From assembly GCF_001420995.1 (NCBI RefSeq), contig NZ_CP012184.1, positions 1,782,501 through 1,846,500 of the forward strand: a stretch of 64,000 bases of DNA, given 5' to 3'. Under the pieces are notes generated by a model. It searched no databases. It worked only from the letters and a program-made list of their open reading frames with translations, and had not been told where the DNA came from. A program made the translations under genes and the position numbers. This stretch comes from Pseudonocardia sp. EC080619-01 (GTDB lineage Bacteria > Actinomycetota > Actinomycetes > Mycobacteriales > Pseudonocardiaceae). Below, in pieces: positions 1 through 10,986 of this stretch. Within the stretch, counting starts at the first letter, position 1, and every line of letters starts with the position of its first letter.

Positions 1-20
1 AGGCTCCCGCCGCGAAAGCA

Positions 21-38
21 AGACCGAACGTTCTTTCT
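21..38. promoter_or_regulatory. Candidate TetR operator upstream of the 54-653 regulator
   Basis: An 18-bp imperfect palindrome, AGACCGAACGTTCTTTCT, with the perfect core GAACGTTC at 26-33. It lies directly upstream of a TAGCCT -10-like hexamer (41-46), which sits only 7 bases before the ATG at 54. Autorepression by the TetR protein is inferred. Confidence 0.4.
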
Positions 39-53
39 GCTAGCCTCCGTCGT

Positions 54-653
54 ATGGCACGCGGCAGCAGCGACCGACCGTCCGAGCCCCGCTCGCGGCT
101 GCTCGGCACCGCGAGCCGGATCTTCTACGCCGAAGGCGTGCACTCGGTCGGGGTCGACCGGATCCTCACCGAGGCGGGCACCACCCGGGCGACATTCTAC
201 CGGCACTTCCCCGGCAAGGAGGACCTGGTCGTCGCCTACCTCGAGGCCGCCGACCAGCAGCTGCGGGCGCGTTTCGAGCAGAGCCGGGCGGACCGCGGGA
301 CGGCGGAGGACGTCCTGCGCGCCGTCGCCGCCGACATCGCCGGGGACATCGGGAGCCCCGGCTTCCGCGGCTGCGCCTTCCTCAACGCGGCGGCCGAGTA
401 CCCGGACCCGTCGCACCCGGTGCACCGGCGGATCGTCGCCCACCGCGAGTGGTTCCTCGGCGCCGTCTCGGAGCTGTTCGCGCAGGTCGGGGACGGCCTG
501 GCCGAACCCGCCGGCCGGCACTTCGTCATGCTGCGCGACGGTGCGATGGCGGCCGGCTGCCTGTCCGATCCGGCGACCGTGGGACGGACCTTCCTCGACG
601 GTGTCGAGGGTCTCCTCTGGTCCCGCTCCGTCCCCGGTGCCCTGCGGGGCTGA
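54..653 (+). CDS. TetR/AcrR family transcriptional regulator
   Basis: A 199-residue protein with the TetR layout: an N-terminal helix-turn-helix at about residues 32-56 (GVDRILTEAGTTRATFYRHF, the typical TetR HTH) and an all-helical C-terminal ligand/dimer domain. The ligand cannot be read from the sequence. There is no Shine-Dalgarno between the -10-like TAGCCT (41-46) and the ATG, so the mRNA may be leaderless. A palindrome around GAACGTTC overlaps the presumed promoter, suggesting autorepression. It converges on the carboxylase operon. Its target could be itself or a gene left of the window. Family is certain; function is not. Confidence 0.9.
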   Translation: MARGSSDRPSEPRSRLLGTASRIFYAEGVHSVGVDRILTEAGTTRATFYRHFPGKEDLVVAYLEAADQQLRARFEQSRADRGTAEDVLRAVAADIAGDIGSPGFRGCAFLNAAAEYPDPSHPVHRRIVAHREWFLGAVSELFAQVGDGLAEPAGRHFVMLRDGAMAAGCLSDPATVGRTFLDGVEGLLWSRSVPGALRG

Positions 654-768
654 GGCCCGGCAGTCGACCGGACGACCCGGCTGCGGGACGCCGATTCCCG
701 GTCGGTCCGCCGTCGGAACGTGATGCCGTCGCCCACCGGCGGCCGGCCTCACCCACCGCGTCCCCCGG

Positions 769-2513
<1,745 letters not shown>

Positions 2514-2520
<7 letters not shown>

Positions 2521-3455
2521 GGGGAACCGTTCTCCTTTCCGGTGGGAGCGCCCGTGAGCGCGGGGACGACCTCACGGGCGAACTCCACGATGTTGCGGTC
2601 GAGGTCGTCGGCGGAGCAGGCGGGCGCGAACAGCACGGTCTCGGCGCCCGCCTCCCCGTACTCGGCCAGCCGGCCCGCCACCTTGGCGGGGGTGCCCGCG
2701 GGCACGTAGCGGGACAGCCGGCCGAAGTCCTGGTCGTAGATGCCGCGCAGGGTGTCGTACGCGCCGCGGCGGGCGGCCTCGCCGTCGGCGCCGACGGCCG
2801 CCCAGCAGAAGGCGGCGCCCCGGACCGGGGCCCGGCCGGGCGGGGCCGCGGGGTGCTCCCGGATCGTCGCGAGCCCGTCGGCGACGTGCTCGGGGGTGAC
2901 CATGTACGGCATCCAGACGTCGGCGGAGCGGGCCGCGCGCCGGAACGAGGCGGGCTTGCGGCCGCCCACCCACAGCGGGATCCGTCCGCGTGCGGGGGCG
3001 GGGTCGAGCGCCACGTCGTCGAACCGGGCGAAGCGCCCGTCGTGGGTCACCCGCTCGCCGGCGAACAGCCGGGTCATGACCTCGAGTGCCTCGTCCGTGC
3101 GGGCCCCGCGCTCGGCCGGGTCGACGCCGCAGGCGCGCAGCTCGGCGGGGTTCTCCCCGCCGACGCCCACGCCGAGCGAGAAGCGGCCGCCGCTGATCCC
3201 GTCGAGCGTGGCGGCCATCTTCGCGGCGAGCGCCGCCGGGTACGTCGGGAGCAGGGTGACGGCGCTGAGGAGCCGGATCCGGCTCGTGGCGCCGGCCGCG
3301 GCCGACAGCGCGACGAACGCGTTCGGCACCGGGCCGTGGAAGAACACGTGCTCGCCACAGGCCAGCAGGTCGTACCCCAGCTCCTCGGCCCGCACGGCGA
3401 GCGGGACGACCTGGTCGAGCGTGACCTGGGGCGGGATCATCAGGCCGAACCGCAT
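2514..3455 (-). CDS. LLM-class (luciferase-like) flavin/F420-dependent oxidoreductase
   Basis: A 313-residue luciferase-like monooxygenase-fold TIM barrel. It starts [10 protein letters not shown] and carries the family signatures [37 protein letters not shown] and [18 protein letters not shown]. Actinobacterial members use F420 or FMN; which is used here cannot be seen. I chose the ATG at 3455; a GTG at 3461 overlaps the upstream stop and is equally possible. It sits between the CoA lyase and the carboxylase alpha gene. A redox step on a branched acyl or terpenoid substrate is possible, but the reaction is unknown. It is an addition relative to the mycobacterial leucine block. Confidence 0.88.
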
Positions 3456-3457
3456 GC

Positions 3458-4288
3458 TCACGCCTCTCCCGCCCGCGCCAGCACGCCCCGGGCCATCGCG
3501 ACGTGCACGGCGTCGACCATCTGCCCGTCGATGACCGCGACGCCGGCGCCCGAGGCCGCCAGCACCTCGCGGGCGTGGCCCACCTCCTCGGCGGAGGGCG
3601 TGAACACGGCGTGGGCGGCCTCGACCTGGGTGGGGTGCAGGCAGATCTTGCCGCGGTAGCCCAGGTCGCGGGCCTGCTCGGCGTCGGTGCGGAACCGCTC
3701 CACCTCCCGCACGGCGACGACCGCCTGGTCGACGGCGGGCACCGCCGCCAGGTGCGCGGACAGGCAGACCCGGCTGCGGGCGTAGAGGACCTCGGTGCCG
3801 TCTGCGGTGCGGCGGCCGCCGAGGTCGGCGATCAGGTCCTCGGCCCCGAAGTACGCGGCGTCCGGTCCCGCCTCCAGCAGCGGGCGCGCGTCGGCCACCC
3901 CGCGGGCGCTCTCGATCCCGACCACCACACGGGTGTCCGGCGGCAGCGCCGACCGCACCCGGTCGAGCTGCTCGACCCGCTCGTACTTGGGCAGCACCGC
4001 ACCGTCCACCGTCTCGGCGAGATCCGCGACGGCGGCCACGTCGGCCTCGTGCCACGGGGTGCCGGGCGGGTTGACCCGCACGAGCACCGTCCCGGCTCCG
4101 GGGCGGGCCTCGCGCAGGGCCGCGGAGGCCGCCGCGCGCGCCTGCTCCTTGTCCGCGGGGGCGACGGCGTCCTCGAGGTCGACGACGACGGCGTCCGGCC
4201 GGGAGCGGGCGACCTTCGCCAGCATCTCCGGCCGACCGCCCGGGACGAACAGCAGGCTCCGCACGGTCAGCGGGTCGCGCGTGCTCAT
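3458..4288 (-). CDS. CitE-like CoA ester lyase (HpcH/HpaI aldolase family)
   Basis: A 276-residue TIM barrel of the citrate-lyase-beta/malyl-CoA lyase type. Visible signatures are RSLLFVPGGRPEM, VVDLEDAVAPADKEQAR (the E-D pair binds Mg2+), VLVRVNPPGTPWH, IESARGVADA and GAEDLIADLGG. The family cleaves or condenses beta-hydroxyacyl-CoA thioesters with Mg2+. In mycobacteria the CitE-like protein of the leucine operon (Rv2498c) has been linked to 3-hydroxy-3-methylglutaryl-CoA-type cleavage. A similar last step, releasing acetyl-CoA and a keto acid, is inferred here. It overlaps the MaoC gene by 4 bases. Confidence 0.88.
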   Translation of the reverse strand: MSTRDPLTVRSLLFVPGGRPEMLAKVARSRPDAVVVDLEDAVAPADKEQARAAASAALREARPGAGTVLVRVNPPGTPWHEADVAAVADLAETVDGAVLPKYERVEQLDRVRSALPPDTRVVVGIESARGVADARPLLEAGPDAAYFGAEDLIADLGGRRTADGTEVLYARSRVCLSAHLAAVPAVDQAVVAVREVERFRTDAEQARDLGYRGKICLHPTQVEAAHAVFTPSAEEVGHAREVLAASGAGVAVIDGQMVDAVHVAMARGVLARAGEA

Positions 4289-4728
4289 GCCACGCCCTCC
4301 CGGACCACGAGGGCCTTGAGGGTCGCGTCGATCACGACGGCGTCGTCCTGGTTCCTGACGACGAACGAGCAGGTCACCACGCCGCGGTCGGTGCCCTTCG
4401 GCTCGACGGCCACCACCTCGGTCTCCACCCGCACGGTGTCGCCGATGACCGTCGGCGACACGAACCGGAGCCGGTCGATGCCGTAGAAGGCCTTCATGGC
4501 GTCCGGCCGGAACTCGACGAGGCCGAGCGCGACCGACAGGACCAGCGCGCCGTGCGCGATGCGCTGCCCGAAACGGGGGTCGGCCGCGGCGAACTCGACG
4601 TCGGTGTGCAACGGGTGCCAGTCCCCGCTGAACATGGAGAAGGTGACGATGTCGGTCTCGGTGATGGTGCGCGACCGGCTGCCGTGCCGGTCGCCGACGC
4701 CGATCCCTTCGAGGAAGTCGGAGATCAC
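4285..4728 (-). CDS. MaoC family dehydratase (hot-dog hydratase) with intact catalytic pair
   Basis: A 147-residue single hot-dog domain. The hydratase-2 motif appears as SGDWHPLHTD, keeping the Asp and His that activate water, with Trp where Asn is usual; IAHGALVLSVALGL follows. It should hydrate a trans-2-enoyl-CoA, possibly making the beta-hydroxyacyl-CoA for the CoA lyase encoded next. The GTG start at 4728 is chosen because it overlaps the stop of the transporter gene by 4 bases. It is the second of two MaoC genes in the operon; the other (6114-6614) lacks this Asp. Confidence 0.85.
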   Translation of the reverse strand: MISDFLEGIGVGDRHGSRSRTITETDIVTFSMFSGDWHPLHTDVEFAAADPRFGQRIAHGALVLSVALGLVEFRPDAMKAFYGIDRLRFVSPTVIGDTVRVETEVVAVEPKGTDRGVVTCSFVVRNQDDAVVIDATLKALVVREGVA

Positions 4729-6086
4729 GGGGTGCTCGCTCCTGTCGTTCCGGTCATGTCGCTGCTGGCCCGGTCGACGTCCTGCTGCCGGATCGCCAGC
4801 ACGCAGAGCAGCGACAGCACCGACAGCGCGGCGACGTAGGCCGAGACGCTCGACGAGGTGCCGGTGGCCGCGACCAGTGAGGTCGCCACCAGCGGCGCGA
4901 TCGCCCCGCCCAGCATCACGCCGATCTGGTAGCTGGCCGACGAGGCGCTGTAGCGGACGCTGGCGTCGAACAGCTCGGTGATGAAGGTGGCCTGCGGTGC
5001 GTAGGACACCGCGAACAGCAGGGAGCTGACGACGTAGGCGAGGACGACCAGGACCGCGCTGCCGCTGTCGATCGCCCAGAACGTCGGGAAGATCCAGATC
5101 GCCTGCAGCGCGAGCCCGACGACGAGGAGCTTCTTCCGGCCGTGCTGCTGGGCGAGCACCCCGAGCACCGGCAACGCCATGATCGCCACGGCGGAGCCGG
5201 CGAGGACGGCGAGCAGCATGGTGCCGTTGGTCTGGACCTGCGTCGCCTTGGCGTAGGAGAGGCTGAAGGCGTTGACGATGTAGAAGTACGCGCCCGTGCT
5301 GATCATGAGCCCGGTGCCCAGGACGAGCTGCTTCGGGTAGCGGCGCACCGCGTCCGCGAGCGGGGCCCGCACCGTGCGCTTCTCGGTCCTGACGGTGCGG
5401 AAGACCGGGGTGTCCTCGAGCTTGGCACGTACGAACAGCCCGACGACGACGAGCACGATGCTGATCAGGAACGGGATGCGCCAGCCCCAGCTGAGGAAGT
5501 CCTCCTCGGGCAGCTGCGACACCCCGAGGAAGGCCAGCGTGGCCAGGAACAGCCCGGCGGGCACGCCCATCTGCGGCAGGCTGCCGAACAGGCCGCGCTT
5601 CTTCGGGTCGGCGTACTCGACCGCGGTCAGCACGGCACCGCCCCACTCGCCGCCGACACCGATCCCCTGCACCACGCGCAGCAGCACCATCAGGATCGGC
5701 GCCGCCACCCCGATCGAGGCGTAGGTGGGCAGCAGACCCATGAGGAACGTCGCGACGCCCATCATGGACAGCGACAGGACCAGCATCTTCTTGCGGCCCA
5801 GCCGGTCGCCGAAGTGACCCATCACCAGCCCGCCCAGCGGCCGGGCGGCGAAGCCGACCGCGAAGGTGCCGAAGGCGGCCAGGGTGGCCGCCACCGGGTC
5901 GGCCCCGGGGAAGAACAGCTGGCCGAGGACCAGGCCCGCGGCAAGGCCGTAGATCTGGAAGTCGTACCACTCGATCGTGGTGCCGAGCAGGACCGCGGCT
6001 GCCACTCGCCGGCGCTGGACACGGCCGGTCGGGTCGGCCGGCCGGCTCGTCTCCGGGCTCGTCGCCGGGACGGGTTCACTGGTCAC
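4725..6086 (-). CDS. MFS transporter, metabolite:H+ symporter (MHS) type
   Basis: A 453-residue membrane protein with about 12 transmembrane segments. The N-terminal LLGTTIEWYDFQIYGLAAGL and the loop-2 motif GHFGDRLGRKKML are typical of the MHS branch (shikimate, proline/betaine, alpha-ketoglutarate, dicarboxylate carriers). Lying inside the acyl-CoA degradation operon, it probably imports the organic acid that the ligases activate. Substrate cannot be read. The stop overlaps the MaoC start at 4728; a 27-base gap separates its start from the MaoC gene upstream. Confidence 0.9.
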   Translation of the reverse strand: MTSEPVPATSPETSRPADPTGRVQRRRVAAAVLLGTTIEWYDFQIYGLAAGLVLGQLFFPGADPVAATLAAFGTFAVGFAARPLGGLVMGHFGDRLGRKKMLVLSLSMMGVATFLMGLLPTYASIGVAAPILMVLLRVVQGIGVGGEWGGAVLTAVEYADPKKRGLFGSLPQMGVPAGLFLATLAFLGVSQLPEEDFLSWGWRIPFLISIVLVVVGLFVRAKLEDTPVFRTVRTEKRTVRAPLADAVRRYPKQLVLGTGLMISTGAYFYIVNAFSLSYAKATQVQTNGTMLLAVLAGSAVAIMALPVLGVLAQQHGRKKLLVVGLALQAIWIFPTFWAIDSGSAVLVVLAYVVSSLLFAVSYAPQATFITELFDASVRYSASSASYQIGVMLGGAIAPLVATSLVAATGTSSSVSAYVAALSVLSLLCVLAIRQQDVDRASSDMTGTTGASTP

Positions 6087-6113
6087 GGAGCACTCCTTCG
6101 TGCTGGACGTCGA

Positions 6114-6614
6114 TCAGTCGTCCGCAGAGCCGGTCGGCCTGCGGTGCATGAGGCCGGTCCGCCGGGCGCGGCAGACCAGCTCGTCGCGCTGGTTGAACGC
6201 GCGGTGCTCGAACACGACGAGCCCCGCGGCGGGCCTCGACCTCGAGGCCCGGGACTCGACGACCTCGGTCTCGACCCGGACGGTGTCGCCGTGGAAGACC
6301 GGCTTGGGGAACGTCACCCGGTCGACGCCGAGCTGGGCGACGATGGTGCCCAGCGTCAGCTCCGGCACCGACAGGCCCACGACGAGCGCGACGGTGAACA
6401 TGCTGTTCACCAGGGGCTTGCCGAACTCGGTGCCCTCGGCGTAGTCGAAGTCCAGGTGCAGCGGCGCCGGGTTCATCGTCATCGTGGTGAAGAGGATGTT
6501 GTCGGTCTCGGTGACCGTGCGCCGGGTCGCGTGCTGCACGACGGTCCCCACCTCGAGCTCCTCGAACCACCTGCCGGTGGCGGGGCGGTGGTCGGACGTG
6601 CCGGTCGCGGACAT
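6114..6614 (-). CDS. MaoC-like hot-dog protein, mesaconyl-CoA-hydratase-like, catalytic Asp not conserved
   Basis: A 166-residue hot-dog protein starting [20 protein letters not shown]. It has the MaoC sections [24 protein letters not shown] and [20 protein letters not shown]. The usual G-D-x-N-P-x-H signature is changed to [10 protein letters not shown]: Asn, Pro and His remain but the Asp position is Thr/Met. Related MaoC proteins with an N-P...H pattern occur beside CitE-like lyases and act on mesaconyl- or methylglutaconyl-type CoAs; that assignment is inference. ATG at 6614 overlaps the stop of the enoyl-CoA hydratase gene. Confidence 0.82.
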   Translation of the reverse strand: MSATGTSDHRPATGRWFEELEVGTVVQHATRRTVTETDNILFTTMTMNPAPLHLDFDYAEGTEFGKPLVNSMFTVALVVGLSVPELTLGTIVAQLGVDRVTFPKPVFHGDTVRVETEVVESRASRSRPAAGLVVFEHRAFNQRDELVCRARRTGLMHRRPTGSADD

Positions 6615-7414
6615 CAGGTCTCCTGCGGGTGGAAGCGGTCGTCGGTGAAGTCGGGGGCCCTGCGTTCGACGAACGCCCCGAGCCCCTCGGCGATGGTCGG
6701 GCTCTCCAGGTGCTCGACGAGCGCGGCGCGTTCCGCGGCCAGCGCGGGGACCGCGGGAGCCTCCAGGGCCGCCCGGTGGAGCGCCGAGGTCCGGAACAGG
6801 GCGTCCGGGCTGTGCCGGGCGAGCCGGGCGACGAGGGCGTCGAGCGTCTCGTCGAGCTGGTCGGCGGGCGCGTGGTGGCTGACCAGGCCCCACCCGGCGG
6901 CGGTCCGTCCGTCGATCATCTCGCCGGTGTAGGACAGCCGCCGTGCCAGTGGCGCCGGGAGCACCCGCGGCAGGCGCACCGAGCTCCCCGCGCCGGGGAT
7001 CAGGCCGTACTCGAGGTGGCGGTCGCCGATCCGCGCGTCGTCGGCGGCGACGGCGAGGTCGCAGGCCAGCATGATCTCGAAGCCGCCCGCCAGCGCGTAG
7101 CGGCCGATCACGGCGACCGACACGAACGGCGCCGCCTCGATCCGGTCCAGCACGGCACCGATGGAGCCGATGTAGGCGTCGGTGCGCGCGGGGTCGCCGA
7201 GCAGGGTCCGCAGGTGCGGGAGGTCCGCTCCCGCCGACAGCGTGCCGCCGGCGCCGCGCACGACGAACACCGTCGCGCGCTGCTCCAGCGCGGTGTCCAC
7301 GGCCGAGTCCAGACCGGCGATCACCGCCGGGCTCAACGCGTTCTGTGCTTCGGGACGGTCGATCAGGACGCGGGCCACGCGACCCTCGACGGCGACCCGG
7401 ACCGGCCCGCTCAC
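6614..7414 (-). CDS. Enoyl-CoA hydratase/isomerase family protein
   Basis: A 266-residue crotonase-fold protein starting [20 protein letters not shown]. It has the oxyanion-hole segment [13 protein letters not shown], the helix [21 protein letters not shown] with one catalytic Glu position, and [19 protein letters not shown] with the second Glu region. It would hydrate an enoyl-CoA, perhaps 3-methylglutaconyl-CoA if this is a leucine/isovalerate pathway. GTG at 7414 overlaps the upstream ligase stop by 4 bases, indicating translational coupling. The residue sequence does not fix the substrate. Confidence 0.88.
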   Translation of the reverse strand: MSGPVRVAVEGRVARVLIDRPEAQNALSPAVIAGLDSAVDTALEQRATVFVVRGAGGTLSAGADLPHLRTLLGDPARTDAYIGSIGAVLDRIEAAPFVSVAVIGRYALAGGFEIMLACDLAVAADDARIGDRHLEYGLIPGAGSSVRLPRVLPAPLARRLSYTGEMIDGRTAAGWGLVSHHAPADQLDETLDALVARLARHSPDALFRTSALHRAALEAPAVPALAAERAALVEHLESPTIAEGLGAFVERRAPDFTDDRFHPQET

Positions 7415-8988
7415 GAGCGCACCACGGCCACGCCGGCCTTCTCCCGGTCCCACAGCTCGGCGAGCCGCTCGCGGGCGCCGACCATCAGTTTGTACTTCTC
7501 GATCTTCTCGGAGGGGGTCTTGGGCAACACGTCGATCACGTCCAGGTAGCGGGGAACCATGTAGTAGGCCATGTGCTCGGCGCAGAAGCCGATCAGCTCG
7601 GCGAAGTCGATCTCCGCGCCCTCGGCCGGCACGAGGTAGGCCATGACCTCGTCCTCGCCCAGCTCGGAGGGGACGGGTACGGCAGCGGCCTCGACGACGG
7701 CGGGGTGGCGGCAGAGCACCGTCTCCACCTCGAAGGCGGAGATGTTCTCCCCGCGCCGGCGGATGGCTTCCTTCTTGCGATCGGCGAAGACGAGGTAGCC
7801 CTGCGCGTCGAGCCGGCCGCGGTCCCCGGTGTGGAACCACAGGTCGGTCGTCGCCGCGACGGTGGCCTCGGGCATCTTGTAGTAGCCGAGCATGACGCTG
7901 CCGCGCTCCCGGGGACGGATGCAGATCTCCCCGATCTCGCCGAGCGGCAGCGGGCGCCGCTCGTCGTCGACGATCTCGACCTCCATGTCCTCGCGGACCC
8001 GCCCGGCGCTCCCGGCCCGGTCCCGCGGGTCGTCCGGGCCGAGGATCGTGACCGCGCAGTTCTCGGTCATCGCGAACACCGAGGTCGTCGCCCCGATGCC
8101 GAAGCGGTCGGCGAACGTCGCGGCCAGCTCGGGTGAGGTCGGCACGGTCATCGCCATCCGCACCCGGTGGTCGCGGTCCCGTGGGGACTCCGGCTGCTGG
8201 AAGAGGATGTTCGCCATGGCGCCCAGCGCGTTGAACACCGTGGCCCCGGTGTCACGGACCTCGTCCCAGAACCGCCGCGCCGAGAACCGGGTCCCGAGCG
8301 CCACCGACGCGTCCGCCCACAGCGCCGCGTAGACCGTGTAGTAGAGCGCGTTGGCGTGGAACAGCGGCAGGCACGTGTAGAGCACGTCGTCGGGCCGGTA
8401 GCCCGACACCGCCGCCAGCCTGCTGCCGACGGCGTGGCCCTGCGAGTGCGGTGCCACCACGCCCTTGGACGGCCCCGTGGTCCCCGACGTGTACATGATC
8501 AGGTGCGGGTCGCCGTGGCGGACACCGGACATCCCCGCCGGATCGTCGGCGGGCAGCCCGGTGAACGCGGCGAGGTCCCCCGGTCCGAGGACCTCCCGGA
8601 CCAGTGGCGCCTCCGCCCGCACCTGGTCCACCCGGACCCGGTAGCCGTCCTCGGCGCAGACCAGGACCGAGTCCGACTGCGCGAGCAGGTAGGCCAGCGC
8701 GTCGCCTCTCGCCGCGGTGTTCAGCGGCACCGCGACGGCACCCAGCTTCCCGAGTCCCCAGATCGCCCAGAGCAGCTCGGGGCGGTTGTCGAGGAGCAGC
8801 GCGACGTGGTCGCCGCGGCCGATCCCCCGGCGCCGGAAGCCCTCCGCGAAGCGGTTGGTGACCTCGTGCGCGTCGGCGTAGGTCCAGCGGGTGCCGGCGA
8901 ACAGGAGGAAGGGGCGGTCCCCGACCGTGGCGGCCTTGCGGGCCAGGATCGCGCCGATGGTCCGGTCCTGCAGGGGGAGTCCGGTCAC
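7411..8988 (-). CDS. AMP-dependent acyl-CoA ligase, CaiC-like
   Basis: A 525-residue ANL-superfamily enzyme. The P-loop-like motif is [15 protein letters not shown], the hinge region is [33 protein letters not shown] in parts, and the C-terminal catalytic Lys lies in [12 protein letters not shown]. It forms an acyl-adenylate and then the CoA thioester. The nearest familiar relatives are crotonobetaine/carnitine-CoA ligases and FadD-like short-chain ligases. It overlaps both neighbours (7411-7414 and 8985-8988) by 4 bases. Probable role: activating the acid brought in by the MHS transporter. Confidence 0.88.
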   Translation of the reverse strand: MTGLPLQDRTIGAILARKAATVGDRPFLLFAGTRWTYADAHEVTNRFAEGFRRRGIGRGDHVALLLDNRPELLWAIWGLGKLGAVAVPLNTAARGDALAYLLAQSDSVLVCAEDGYRVRVDQVRAEAPLVREVLGPGDLAAFTGLPADDPAGMSGVRHGDPHLIMYTSGTTGPSKGVVAPHSQGHAVGSRLAAVSGYRPDDVLYTCLPLFHANALYYTVYAALWADASVALGTRFSARRFWDEVRDTGATVFNALGAMANILFQQPESPRDRDHRVRMAMTVPTSPELAATFADRFGIGATTSVFAMTENCAVTILGPDDPRDRAGSAGRVREDMEVEIVDDERRPLPLGEIGEICIRPRERGSVMLGYYKMPEATVAATTDLWFHTGDRGRLDAQGYLVFADRKKEAIRRRGENISAFEVETVLCRHPAVVEAAAVPVPSELGEDEVMAYLVPAEGAEIDFAELIGFCAEHMAYYMVPRYLDVIDVLPKTPSEKIEKYKLMVGARERLAELWDREKAGVAVVRS

Positions 8989-10961
8989 GATCGCGCCTTC
9001 GCGATGGCCTCCGTGACGACGGCGAGCGCGCCCGCGTCCTCCATCGCGCTGGTGTCCCCGCTCGGCCTGCCGTGCACGACGAGGTCGCGCAGCAACCGCC
9101 GCATGGTCTTGCCGGTACGGGTCTTCGGCAGGGCCGGCGTGAGGTAGACCGTATCGAGCCGGGCGTAGCCACCGAGCTCGCCGACGACCCGCCGCTTGAT
9201 GTCCTCCTCGACCGTGTCGGTCGGACCGTCCGTCGCGACGGTGGCCGGCGCCAGCGTCACGAAGGCGATCGGCACGGTCCCCTTGGTGTCGTGCGGGACC
9301 CCGACCACCGCGGCCTCGACGACCGCGGAGTGCGCGGTCACGACGGCCTCGATCTCCATCGTCGAGATCCGGTGCGCCGCCACGTTGATCACGTCGTCGG
9401 CGCGGCCGAGTACCCAGAGGTGCCCGTCGTGGTCGACCACGGCCTCGTCGTTGGTCTGGTAGTGGCCGGGGAAGCGGCTGAAGTAGGTGTCGAGGTAGCG
9501 CTGGTGGTCGTCCCAGACGGTGCGGGCCAGCGTCGGGAACGGCTGGGTCAGGACGAGGTTGCCCTTGACCCCCGGCGGGACGGGCTCGCCGTCGTCGTCG
9601 AGTACCGCGTACTCGTGGCCCGGCACGGCGGTGCCGACCGAACCCGCCTTGAGCGGTTCGGCACCGTGGACCGGATACGTCCAGGTCGAGCCGGTCTCGG
9701 TCTGCCCGTAGGCGTTGACCACCGGGACGTCGAAGGTCGCGCTCGTCCAGCCGAAGGTGTCCGCGTCGAGCGGCTCACCCTGCATGGTGATGAGCGCGAG
9801 GTCCAGCGGATGCGCGGCGGCGAGCTCGTCCCCGAACTTGCGCAGCATCCGCGCGAGGGTGGGCGCCGCCAGCACCTTGGTGACCCGGTGGCGTTCACAG
9901 ATCTCGTAGAAGCGCGCCGTGGTGGGGGTGTCGAGCGCGCCCTCGAAGCACGCGATGGTCATCCCGTTGGCCAGCCCCCCGATGACGGCCTGGATGGGGA
10001 AGGTCAGCCAGCCGACGTCGGCGGCCACCCAGTACACGTCGCCGGCCTCGTAGCCGACCTGCCAGTGGGCGTTGGCCCAGGTGCCGAGCAGGAACCCGGC
10101 GACGCTGTGCACGACGCCCTTGGGCGTGGACTCCGTCCCGCTGGTGAAGATCAGGAACGAGGGCTCGTTCGGGTCGAGCGGGACGGCCGGGGTGCCGGCC
10201 GCTCCCGCCTCCAGCACCGCGGCGTACGCGTGCTCGCCCTGCTCCAGTGCGACGCCGTCACCGGTGCGGTCGACGACGACGGTGGACTCCAGGGTCGGCA
10301 CCCGCTTGCGGGCGGCGCGCAGCGTCTCCAGCAACGGCACCCGCCGGCCTCGCCGGTAGCTCGCGTCCGCCACCAGCACCGCCTTGGCGCGGGAGGACTC
10401 CAGCCGGGAGGAGACGGCCTCCTCGCCGAACCCGGAGAACAGGACGGTGTAGATCGCGCCGATCCGGTTGCAGGCGTGGATCGCGGTGAACGCCTCGATG
10501 AGGTTGGGCATGTAGATGCCCACGACGTCGCCCTTGCCGACGCCGAGCTCCACCAGGCCGGCGGCCAGGCGGGAGACCTCGTCGGCCAGCTCGGCGTAGG
10601 TGAGGGTGCGGACCTCGCCGGGCTCGCCCTCCCAGATCAGCGCGCGGCGGCCTGCGGTCCCGGGGTCCTCCGCCCAGCGGTCGACGCAGTTGTCCGCGAC
10701 GTTGATCCGTCCGCCCTCGAAGTAGCGGAAGTCGGTGATCCCGCCGGAGCGGACGGACTCCCAGGGCTGCGACCAGCGCTGGCGCCTCGCCACCCACTCC
10801 CAGTACTCGTCGGCGGAACCGAGGGCGCGGACCTCGGCGAGCTCGTCGACCCGCTCCTGGACGGTCCACCGTGCGGGCAGCGGCTGCAGCGGGGTGGCGA
10901 TGAGCTGCGCGAGCGGGTCACCGTCGGGACCGGGGACGCTCGTCGAGGTGTGTGAAGACAT
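8985..10961 (-). CDS. Acetyl-CoA-synthetase-like acyl-CoA synthetase
   Basis: A 658-residue ANL enzyme with the long ACS-type N-terminus (WEWVARRQRWSQPWE, GGRINVADNCVDRW), the adenylation motif FLIFTSGTESTPKGVVHS, WVAADVGWLTFPIQ and the C-terminal lid Lys in LPKTRTGKTMRRLLRDL. Family members activate acetate, propionate or acetoacetate. In a leucine-type pathway the end products are acetoacetate and acetyl-CoA, so acetoacetate activation would fit, but the motifs resemble acetyl-CoA synthetase more. The ATG at 10961 follows a GAGGAAGGACA purine-rich site. A 25-base gap follows the carboxyltransferase gene. Confidence 0.87.
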   Translation of the reverse strand: MSSHTSTSVPGPDGDPLAQLIATPLQPLPARWTVQERVDELAEVRALGSADEYWEWVARRQRWSQPWESVRSGGITDFRYFEGGRINVADNCVDRWAEDPGTAGRRALIWEGEPGEVRTLTYAELADEVSRLAAGLVELGVGKGDVVGIYMPNLIEAFTAIHACNRIGAIYTVLFSGFGEEAVSSRLESSRAKAVLVADASYRRGRRVPLLETLRAARKRVPTLESTVVVDRTGDGVALEQGEHAYAAVLEAGAAGTPAVPLDPNEPSFLIFTSGTESTPKGVVHSVAGFLLGTWANAHWQVGYEAGDVYWVAADVGWLTFPIQAVIGGLANGMTIACFEGALDTPTTARFYEICERHRVTKVLAAPTLARMLRKFGDELAAAHPLDLALITMQGEPLDADTFGWTSATFDVPVVNAYGQTETGSTWTYPVHGAEPLKAGSVGTAVPGHEYAVLDDDGEPVPPGVKGNLVLTQPFPTLARTVWDDHQRYLDTYFSRFPGHYQTNDEAVVDHDGHLWVLGRADDVINVAAHRISTMEIEAVVTAHSAVVEAAVVGVPHDTKGTVPIAFVTLAPATVATDGPTDTVEEDIKRRVVGELGGYARLDTVYLTPALPKTRTGKTMRRLLRDLVVHGRPSGDTSAMEDAGALAVVTEAIAKARS

Positions 10962-10986
10962 CGTTGTCCTTCCTCGGGACGGGTGG

